64,000 bases of DNA, from positions 1 to 64,000 of the forward strand of contig NZ_JAIVAI010000007.1 of NCBI RefSeq assembly GCF_020171525.1, read 5' to 3'. A program made the translations under genes and the position numbers. The notes under the pieces were generated by a model, which saw only the letters and a program-made list of their open reading frames with translations, was not told the origin of the DNA and did no database searches. This DNA comes from Halobacillus yeomjeoni. Lineage in GTDB: Bacteria; Bacillota; Bacilli; Bacillales; Halobacillaceae. Below are positions 45,590-52,072 of the stretch, one piece after another; the first letter of the stretch is position 1; every line of letters begins with the position of its first letter.

Positions 45590-46096
45590 ATGTTTGTAAT
45601 TGGAGCAACGAAAAAGCTGCAGGATAAGCTGGACAAAACGATAGAATCGACTGACGACTATGAGCACATTCCAGCTCTCTACCGTTGGCACGCCAACTTG
45701 ATCAAGGTGAACAAAAGAAATTGTTTGATCCTTATGAATGATGAAACAGGTCTTAACTTAACGTTATTAGGTTTGAAAAAACAACAATTTGAAAATCTGG
45801 ATGATGTGATAAAAGGATCATTGAAACAACTTTTACAAGTGCTGAAAGTGGACGAAGCCATCATCAATCAAATGCTTAGTGAAGCGGATCCTATTGTGTA
45901 TACTAAGACAAGCAGTCGACAAATCCTTGGTATGCTAAATGAAATTAAATACAGTATAGAAATTAAGACAGAAGACCAAGCTTATGAAGATATCGATGCT
46001 GTAGAGTTAAATGAATTCAATAATAATCATATTTTCAACCCATTAAAACAATCTACACCAATTAAGACATTTATAAAGCATTTTGAGAAAGAGTAG
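45590..46096 (+). CDS. DUF6933-like protein of unknown function
   Basis: A 168-residue soluble protein that begins MFVIGATKKLQDKLDKTI and contains ALYRWHANLIKVNKRNCLIL and MNDETGLNLTLLGLKK. It resembles the DUF6933 group by its N-terminal 'xxTKKL.. W.ANLI....R..LILMN' pattern; no function is known. ATG 45590 follows GAGGTGG by 5 bases, so the GTG at 45581 is rejected. It stands alone and ends in a terminator. Confidence 0.7.
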   Translation: MFVIGATKKLQDKLDKTIESTDDYEHIPALYRWHANLIKVNKRNCLILMNDETGLNLTLLGLKKQQFENLDDVIKGSLKQLLQVLKVDEAIINQMLSEADPIVYTKTSSRQILGMLNEIKYSIEIKTEDQAYEDIDAVELNEFNNNHIFNPLKQSTPIKTFIKHFEKE

Positions 46097-46121
46097 TTGA
46101 TCAATCAGCTGCTCTTTTTTT
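46091..46121 (+). terminator. Terminator of the DUF6933 gene
   Basis: AGAGTAGTTGA pairs (one G-U) with TCAGCTGCTCT around TCAA-type loop and is followed by T7. A MITE-like copy begins 7 bases further on. Confidence 0.75.
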
Positions 46122-46127
46122 CTATTT

Positions 46128-46352
46128 GGCCCTAGTTAAAGGCTGGTGTTGATAATCTCTGTTTTATAGAACTTGTTTGACAGAGATGAATTCAGTGCAG
46201 GTCGTCATGGAAGGCTCTGCGCACCTGGAGGGGAACCGGCAAGATCAGAGCTTTCTGTTTTTGCCCTGGTTAACATACATAATTGATCCTAAAGCCACTC
46301 TTCACTCATCAGTCTCGAAAGGAATGAATCGAAAAGAAACATTAACAGAGCA
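46128..46352. mobile_element. Degenerate copy of the MITE-like element
   Basis: It begins GGCCCTAGTTAAAGGC and continues TGGTGTTGATAATCTCTG, a diverged form of the element terminus. The following bases, ATAGAACTTGTTTGACAGAG and GAATTCAGTGCAGG, match the reverse complement of 13110-13160 in the complete copy. The right end is reduced to ATTAACAGAGC and no target duplication was found. A hairpin (AAAAGAAACATT 46331-46342 with AATGTTTCTTTT 46369-46380) spans the right boundary. The short open frame within it is not a gene. Confidence 0.65.
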
Positions 46353-46437
46353 TAAGAAAAAGCCTGTAATGTTTCTTTTCTTATAAAAAGGATATTACCA
46401 TTATAAAAGCGAATTTTGTTTGAGTAGATGTTTTGTA

Positions 46438-46455
46438 TATACCATACAGGGTATA
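46438..46455. promoter_or_regulatory. CsoR/CstR-type operator overlapping the promoter
   Basis: TATACC (46438-46443) and GGTATA (46450-46455) are perfect complements around ATACAG, matching the ATACC-N6-GGTAT form of CsoR-family operators. A TATAAT -10 (46452-46457) overlaps its right half, so binding would repress. No CstR gene lies in the window. Confidence 0.6.
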
Positions 46456-46492
46456 ATATAATTAGAGAAAATAAAATGTTGGAGGGTTTCCG

Positions 46493-47902
46493 ATGTTTTT
46501 CAAATCATTTTTTGATGAAAATCTGGCGCAAATGTCTTATATGGTAGGATGTCAGCGAACAGGAGAGGCTTTAGTCATCGATCCTGCGCGTGACTTATCC
46601 CCTTATTTTGAGACAGCTGAAAAAGAAGGTTTCACCATTACAAAGGCAGCAGAAACACACATTCATGCTGACTTTTTATCTGGTGCCCGTGAGCTTGCTC
46701 ACCAAGCGGACGATGTTAAACTTTACTTGTCTGCAGAAGGTGACGAAGACTGGAAATATCAATATTTAGATGAAGTGAATCATGAATTAGTGAAAGATAA
46801 AGATCGTTTTTATGTAGGAAATGTGCGTTTAGATGTAATGCACACGCCAGGGCATACGCCGGAAAGTGTTTCTTTCCTATTGACTGATGAAGGCGGAGGC
46901 TCAGAAGTTCCGATGGGCGTCTTCACAGGGGATTTTGTCTTCGTAGGAGATGTCGGGCGTCCTGACTTGCTTGAAAAATCTACAGGTGCTGAAGGGACAT
47001 CAGAAAGTAGTGCAAAGCAGATGTACGAATCGATCCAACGATTCAAAGAGCTCCCTGACTATGTCCAAGTTTGGCCTGGACATGGTGCTGGCAGTGCGTG
47101 TGGTAAGTCACTGGGAGCAGTGCCTTCTTCAACCGTAGGTTATGAGAAAATCAATAACTGGGCATTGAAAACTGAGGCAGAGAATAACTTTGTTGATGAG
47201 CTGCTGGAAGGACAACCAGAGCCTCCGAAATACTTTGCAATGATGAAGAAGTTGAACAAAGAAGGACCTGCTCTTCTTCCAAATGATGATGTAAAGCGTT
47301 TGTCAGTGGAGCAGCTCAAGAGTGAGAATGATGAGCAAACGATTATCATCGATACAAGATCGTCGTCGGATTTCTCAGATGGACACTTGGAAGGAACAAT
47401 CAATATTCCTTTTAATAAATCATTTGCTAACTGGGCTGGCTGGATCATTGAATATGACCAGGATATCATCGTAATTGCAGATGAAGATAATTTGATCCAT
47501 GTCAAAGAAGCTCTTGAATCCATCGGTCTTGACCGACTTGTCGGCTTTGTTGAATCTGATGAAATCGAAAATCAGAAGGACCTTGAAACCTACACCAGCA
47601 TCACTGCCGATGAACTGGAAGAAACTTATCGCGATCATGACGACTATGTGGTTGTTGATGTTCGTAACCAGTCTGAATGGGATGAAGGGCATATGCCGGG
47701 CGTCCACCATATCATGTTAGGCAAACTTAAAGACAGCTTGGATGATATTCCTGAAGGGAAGACGCCAATCGTTCACTGTAAGTCTGGGGCACGATCTGCT
47801 ATTGGAGCTAGTATCTTACAGGCTTATGGATATAAAAACGTATTGAACTTACAAGGTGGTTTCATGGCCTGGGCTGAAAAGAATGAACCTGTAACTTCAT
47901 AA
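46493..47902 (+). CDS. Persulfide dioxygenase-rhodanese fusion (CstB-like)
   Basis: A 469-residue cytoplasmic protein. Residues 1-250 are a metallo-beta-lactamase persulfide dioxygenase (AETHIHADFLSG, HTPGHTPESVSFLL, TGDFVFVGDVGRPDLL, WPGHGAGSACGKSLG). Two rhodanese domains follow: the first (about 275-360) lacks the active cysteine, and the last (about 370-465) has VHCKSGARSA. This is the CstB layout that detoxifies low-molecular-weight persulfides into thiosulfate. A CsoR/CstR-type palindrome overlaps the promoter. The usual neighbours (cstR, cstA, sqr, tauE) are missing. GGAGGGTTTCCG precedes ATG 46493. Confidence 0.88.
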   Translation: MFFKSFFDENLAQMSYMVGCQRTGEALVIDPARDLSPYFETAEKEGFTITKAAETHIHADFLSGARELAHQADDVKLYLSAEGDEDWKYQYLDEVNHELVKDKDRFYVGNVRLDVMHTPGHTPESVSFLLTDEGGGSEVPMGVFTGDFVFVGDVGRPDLLEKSTGAEGTSESSAKQMYESIQRFKELPDYVQVWPGHGAGSACGKSLGAVPSSTVGYEKINNWALKTEAENNFVDELLEGQPEPPKYFAMMKKLNKEGPALLPNDDVKRLSVEQLKSENDEQTIIIDTRSSSDFSDGHLEGTINIPFNKSFANWAGWIIEYDQDIIVIADEDNLIHVKEALESIGLDRLVGFVESDEIENQKDLETYTSITADELEETYRDHDDYVVVDVRNQSEWDEGHMPGVHHIMLGKLKDSLDDIPEGKTPIVHCKSGARSAIGASILQAYGYKNVLNLQGGFMAWAEKNEPVTS

Positions 47903-47909
47903 ATGTTCA

Positions 47910-47940
47910 AAGCTGCCCGTGATTTCGGGCAGCTTTTTTT
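47910..47940 (+). terminator. Terminator of the CstB-like gene
   Basis: AAGCTGCCCG (47910-47919) pairs with CGGGCAGCTT (47926-47935), followed by T6. Confidence 0.9.
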
Positions 47941-47945
47941 TAGGT

Positions 47946-48602
47946 TCAGCAGTGAAACGGGAAGGGATGATGAGGGGGAGAAGCCGGGTAACTCCACTTG
48001 GGTGAATGGTTGTCACTCGCCCAGTGCCAAGCAGCCAGCCCTGCTAAACAGGCATCAAGTTCATGAGAAGTGGCAGCATCGATCTCAGAAGATAAATCCA
48101 CATCCTTTTCAGTCAACCATTTTAACACATATAGGCGGCTGTCCAGTTCTTTTTTATACTGCATGGCATGCCATCTTAAATCAGTATCAAGTCTTGATGC
48201 TAACGCTACTCCAGGGTGAACTTCGGATATGGCCACTTGATCTCCGAAGCAACTTTGAAGAGAGTGGGCGATGTGTATTCCCCGCATGGTTAAATAAACC
48301 ATTCTGGTCAGGGTTGGGGGCATGATTGAGCCTGATTTCATCCCTAAAGCTTTTGAAAAAGCTCTCAAATCTTTATCCGCTGGCCGGTCTCCACCTCCAT
48401 CTTGGTAGGAAAGAGGGGCATCTATTCCAATATATACTTTTCCTCGAGGGGAAAGCTCTCCCACTAGAGAAAAGATATCATGATCAGAAGCATTACGAAG
48501 GATCTTTTTCAGTTTTAAATGATTATCCGCTGCTTCAAAGGCTGTAACGACTGTGTCTTTGTGGTTTGATGGTCCTGATAAGTCAATTCCTAATACTTTC
48601 AT
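47946..48602 (-). CDS. DUF429-domain protein
   Basis: A 218-residue protein starting MKVLGIDLSGPSNHKDTVV, with the nucleotide-binding/RNase-H-like opening strand of DUF429. VYIGIDAPLSYQDGGGDRPADKDLRA and AISEVHPGVALA are also family-like. Members are predicted nuclease-fold proteins without known function. ATG 48602, with AGAGGTGG upstream, is used rather than the longer frame. It lies downstream of the peptide-gene terminator and is therefore probably a separate unit. Confidence 0.75.
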   Translation of the reverse strand: MKVLGIDLSGPSNHKDTVVTAFEAADNHLKLKKILRNASDHDIFSLVGELSPRGKVYIGIDAPLSYQDGGGDRPADKDLRAFSKALGMKSGSIMPPTLTRMVYLTMRGIHIAHSLQSCFGDQVAISEVHPGVALASRLDTDLRWHAMQYKKELDSRLYVLKWLTEKDVDLSSEIDAATSHELDACLAGLAAWHWASDNHSPKWSYPASPPHHPFPFHC

Positions 48603-48624
48603 ACTGTCCACCTCTTTTCTATAA

Positions 48625-48655
48625 AAAAAGACCTCTACCACACAAGGGGTAGAGG
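48625..48655 (-). terminator. Terminator of the regulator-peptide operon
   Basis: On the minus strand CCTCTACC (complement of 48647-48655) pairs with GGTAGAGG (complement of 48632-48639), followed by T6. It lies about 60 bases after the peptide gene stop. Confidence 0.8.
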
Positions 48656-48713
48656 CAAAAGTTTGTATAGGTATAGGATTAGGGGAGGTGCTAATTACAT
48701 GTAGAACAAATGG

Positions 48714-48833
48714 TTAAGTTTGTTCTACAGCTGATGGACGTGGATGGGTTTCCACTGCCTCATCATGTGTTAATGGAGCTGCAACTGAAAGTAAAATTCC
48801 AGCAGCTGCTATAAAAGCTATAAACTTTTTCAT
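48714..48833 (-). CDS. Candidate secreted signalling pro-peptide (NprX-like)
   Basis: A 39-residue frame too short for routine gene calling. It starts MKKFIAFIAAAGILLSVAAP, a Sec-type signal sequence with two lysines and a hydrophobic core, then LTHDEAVETHPRPSAVEQT. Its ATG overlaps the stop of the TPR regulator as ATGA, and AGGAGG lies 9 bases upstream. Position, size and layout match nprX, phr and papR genes, whose exported C-terminal pieces are re-imported to bind the upstream regulator. The sequence shows no resemblance to the NprX heptapeptide SKPDIVG, so the specificity is different. The mature form cannot be told; a piece within HPRPSAVEQT is the natural guess. Confidence 0.75.
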   Translation of the reverse strand: MKKFIAFIAAAGILLSVAAPLTHDEAVETHPRPSAVEQT

Positions 48834-50113
48834 AACATGATACCTCCTAAATGAGAGTGTTTATTTAATAAATTAATTGCTAACCTTAGATATTCAGAAG
48901 ATTTTTTATACATCCTCTGCTGTTCCAATAAATCAGATAAAAACTTAGAATATCTTATTACATAGACATGCTGGTTTTTATCTTTGAAATAAGGGATTAC
49001 TTTTTTTTCTAAATAATTGATAGTGTCCAAAGAGTTATCGATCAATTTGCTATAAACTTCAAAATGATATTCGTGCGATTCTGAAGGAAAGGACGAAAGT
49101 TTAGCTTTTCCTTTATCAATCCATTCTTTACATCCTTCATTATCCTTAATTCTAAAATGTTCTATGATTAATCCGTGAATGATATTTAACAACTCATACA
49201 AATCAAATGAAGTTTCGGATTCCTGAGAATACTCTAAACTTTTCTTATAATTAATAATAGAAGATTGATGATTTCCTATTCTTGATTCTAGTACAGCAAT
49301 ATTAATATAAACCAACTTTAACTGCTGATTATCCTTAGTTTGGGTAGCTATCTTACGTGCTAAATGATAGTTTTCAAGAGACTTTGCATAGTCCTTCAAT
49401 CTGTTGTAGCTAATCCCCAGTATTATATGACAATCAGCGCTTTTGGCTAGATCATAATGATTTTTATAAAGTTCTAATGCTTTGTCAGCATAATATACCG
49501 AAGCTGATACATGATGGGCTTGGCTAGCACTTAATGCTAAGTGATAATATAAATCACTGTATTCCCAATTTTCAATATGAAGTTTAGAAACATAATTTTT
49601 TGCTTCCATTATTTTTTGGAAGGATTCTTCAAAATTCCCCTTATAATATTGAAGAAGCCCATACACTAGGTGATAGTAAAACTTCATCTCTTCATCAAAG
49701 GTATCGCTATATTGGCGTATACTTTCCCATACTTCATAAGCTTTCTCTACTTCATTTTTCGAAAGAAAGCTTCGAATTCTATACAATTCATAGAAGATAT
49801 GTAAATGATGATTCTCGAACGTCTCTTTCTGTTCCATCAACTTTTCTTTTAAAAGTTCAGCCTCATCCGTACGTTTAAGTACAATTGCCTCATACCACTC
49901 TTTAAGTTTTTCTTTAGAAGGGTGACTAAAAGAAGAGTCATTAAAATCTAGACCAAGACGTTCGTAAAGAAGTTCTAACACTTCAAAAGCAGGAACCGTC
50001 TGATCATTTTCGATCTTAGAAAGATACGCCGGTGAGATAATCCCATCGGCCAGCTGATTTTGAGTTAAACCTTGCTTGACGCGATGAAACCGAAGTATTT
50101 TACCATATTCCAT
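48830..50113 (-). CDS. NprR-like peptide-sensing transcriptional regulator (RRNPP family)
   Basis: A 427-residue protein close in length to B. cereus NprR (423). An N-terminal Xre HTH (GKILRFHRVKQGLTQNQLADGIISPAYLSKIENDQTVP) is followed by TPR-type helices across residues 80-420 (for example YYHLALSASQAHHVSASVYYADKALELY and KDYAKSLENYHLARKIA). These would form the peptide-binding solenoid. ATG 50113 with AGGTG upstream is preferred to GTG 50122. Its 3' end overlaps a small secreted peptide gene, and a thermolysin-type protease is divergent. Control of the protease by the peptide-bound regulator is inferred from the nprR-nprX-nprA precedent. Confidence 0.85.
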   Translation of the reverse strand: MEYGKILRFHRVKQGLTQNQLADGIISPAYLSKIENDQTVPAFEVLELLYERLGLDFNDSSFSHPSKEKLKEWYEAIVLKRTDEAELLKEKLMEQKETFENHHLHIFYELYRIRSFLSKNEVEKAYEVWESIRQYSDTFDEEMKFYYHLVYGLLQYYKGNFEESFQKIMEAKNYVSKLHIENWEYSDLYYHLALSASQAHHVSASVYYADKALELYKNHYDLAKSADCHIILGISYNRLKDYAKSLENYHLARKIATQTKDNQQLKLVYINIAVLESRIGNHQSSIINYKKSLEYSQESETSFDLYELLNIIHGLIIEHFRIKDNEGCKEWIDKGKAKLSSFPSESHEYHFEVYSKLIDNSLDTINYLEKKVIPYFKDKNQHVYVIRYSKFLSDLLEQQRMYKKSSEYLRLAINLLNKHSHLGGIML

Positions 50114-50128
50114 TTTCCACACACCTAG

Positions 50129-50140
50129 TTGATCAACTGT
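50129..50140. promoter_or_regulatory. Short perfect palindrome at the regulator promoter
   Basis: AGTTGATCAACT is a 12-bp perfect palindrome 15 bases upstream of the regulator start. It could be an operator, but palindromes this short also arise by chance. Confidence 0.3.
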
Positions 50141-50236
50141 CGACTTGTCCGAGTAACGTCTCTTTCAAATCTATATTTAGAATACATGTTCGACTGGTAA
50201 ATTTCAACTAGAGTGACAGGTTTCCCAAGTCTGCCT

Positions 50237-50325
50237 AATTTTGACGCTTAAGAGGCTTTTTTCACCCTTAACTTTCACAGATTTATAGTCAGAATATTAT
50301 GATATATTAGAAAAGCGTCAAAATT
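50237..50325. promoter_or_regulatory. Inverted repeats flanking the protease promoter region
   Basis: AATTTTGACGCTT (50237-50249) and AAGCGTCAAAATT (50313-50325) are perfect 13-bp inverted copies, 63 bp apart, on either side of the presumed protease promoter (a TATTAT-like -10 at 50295-50300). The right copy ends 16 bases before the protease start. They are the best candidates for binding sites of the divergent NprR-like regulator; the assignment is inference. Confidence 0.5.
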
Positions 50326-50340
50326 CATAGGAGGGATTCG

Positions 50341-51927
50341 ATGAAGTGGAAATCTGTAATGGCAACCTTTGTATTAGGAACGAGTTTAGTGTCTGGCGGG
50401 GCAGTAACTCACGCAGAGGTTGGAACGGATTTAGAAGGTAAGAGAGATGTGTCGCACTTTGTGAAAGAAGAGTTGAAGGTAAGTAAAGTGATGTCAGAAA
50501 AAGGGGTCAAGCAGTTCATCAATAAGAATAAAAATAAGTTCAATCTTGATGCAAATCAGGATCTTTCCTTATTAAAAACAGAAAAAGATGAATTGGGCAT
50601 GACTCACTATACATTCAACCGAGTTGTTTCTAATGTACCGGTAGCAAATTCGAAAGTGGTCGTACATACCGATAAAAACGGCAATGTAACGTCTATTAAT
50701 GGTGAGTTCCATGAAGATGCTCCGAGAAATATCAAACAGCAAAAACAATTGAACAAAAAGGATGCATTGAGCCTTGCGTGGGAGCACATCGAAGTGAGCA
50801 GGGAAGATGCAGATAAAGTTCAAAAGAGTGAGCTTGGAGAAGACTTCAATACTCTGACAGAGAACTCTGACCTTGTTGTTTTTCATGAAGATGGAAATTA
50901 TACACTTGCTTATCATGTTGAACTTCAATTCGCACAGCCATATCCAGCGAACTGGCAGATGTTCATCAATGCTGAAAATGGTGAAGTCCTTAAGGCTCAG
51001 AACGTTGTCAAGCATGCGACTGGAACAGGTACAGGGGTATTAGGTGATACAAAATCAGTAAACACATATTACTCAAATAACACCTATTACTTGTACGATA
51101 CGACTAAACCGATGAGCGGGGTTATTGAAACATTTGATAACTATAACGGTGGTTACAGCAGTCTTCCGGGGTATTACGTGACAGATTCAGGTAATACATT
51201 CCATGCGGAGTGGCAGAAGGCAGCCGTGGATGCTCACTATTATGCTGGTGAAGTGTTCGACTATTATTATGATACTTTCGGCCGGGTAAGTTTTGATGAT
51301 CAAGGTGCTACCATCCGATCCACTGTGCATTACGGAAACAATTACAACAATGCTGCATGGACAGGGAATCAAATGATTTACGGGGATGGTGATGGTTCCA
51401 CATTCACTTATCTTTCCGGAGCTGATGATATCGTAGCTCACGAACTTACACACGCAGTTACAGATCGTACAGCTCAATTAGTTTATGAAAATCAGTCGGG
51501 TGCTTTGAACGAATCATTTTCTGATGTATTCGGTTATTTCGTAGATTCTGAGGATTGGCTGATGGGTGAAGATGTATACACTCCAGGACAACCGGGGGAT
51601 GCTTTACGTTCCTTATCTGATCCGAACGCTTATGGCCAGCCGGATCATATGAGTGAATACGAAAACCTTCCGAACACGGAAGAAGGAGATTGGGGAGGCG
51701 TCCACACCAATAGTGGTATCCCTAACAAAGCCGCTTATTATACGATCAATAGTCTTGGAATCACAAAAGCTGAAAATATCTACTACCGTGCACTTACGGT
51801 ATATTTGACTCCAAACAGTGATTTCTCTGATGCAAGAGCAGCTCTGGAACAATCTGCTCAAGATCTATATGGAACAACTGAAGTAAACGCCGTTTCCCAG
51901 GCATGGGATGACGTAGGAGTCTATTAA
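50341..51927 (+). CDS. Secreted neutral metalloprotease (thermolysin/bacillolysin, M4)
   Basis: A 528-residue preproenzyme. The signal peptide runs to about residue 25 (cleavage after VTHA). An FTP/PepSY propeptide occupies about 30-220. The M4 catalytic domain has the zinc motif HELTH at 367-371 and ESFSD at 391-395, the Glu being the third zinc ligand. VHTNSGIPNKAAYYTI near 455 supplies the catalytic His region. It degrades extracellular proteins. AGGAGGGATTCG precedes ATG 50341. Divergence from an NprR-like regulator suggests cell-density control, as for nprA of B. cereus. Confidence 0.95.
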   Translation: MKWKSVMATFVLGTSLVSGGAVTHAEVGTDLEGKRDVSHFVKEELKVSKVMSEKGVKQFINKNKNKFNLDANQDLSLLKTEKDELGMTHYTFNRVVSNVPVANSKVVVHTDKNGNVTSINGEFHEDAPRNIKQQKQLNKKDALSLAWEHIEVSREDADKVQKSELGEDFNTLTENSDLVVFHEDGNYTLAYHVELQFAQPYPANWQMFINAENGEVLKAQNVVKHATGTGTGVLGDTKSVNTYYSNNTYYLYDTTKPMSGVIETFDNYNGGYSSLPGYYVTDSGNTFHAEWQKAAVDAHYYAGEVFDYYYDTFGRVSFDDQGATIRSTVHYGNNYNNAAWTGNQMIYGDGDGSTFTYLSGADDIVAHELTHAVTDRTAQLVYENQSGALNESFSDVFGYFVDSEDWLMGEDVYTPGQPGDALRSLSDPNAYGQPDHMSEYENLPNTEEGDWGGVHTNSGIPNKAAYYTINSLGITKAENIYYRALTVYLTPNSDFSDARAALEQSAQDLYGTTEVNAVSQAWDDVGVY

Positions 51928-51939
51928 TAGAAAATAAGC

Positions 51940-51970
51940 AAGAGACAGGACAAAAAGTCCTGTCTCTTTT
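51940..51970 (+). terminator. Terminator of the protease gene
   Basis: AAGAGACAGGAC (51940-51951) pairs with GTCCTGTCTCTT (51957-51968), followed by T. Confidence 0.9.
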
Positions 51971-52072
51971 TCTTTCTTTCAATTTTTTGGGAGTAAGGGT
52001 ATCAAATAAAGGGTATAAATGATATAGAGAATTTTTAGAATAGAGAAAAAATAAGGCGAGGAGGAATGGTGC

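Noticed and set aside
46177-46386. 70-codon open frame on the plus strand
   Set aside because: It lies wholly within the degenerate MITE copy, has no ribosome site and a composition unlike a protein.
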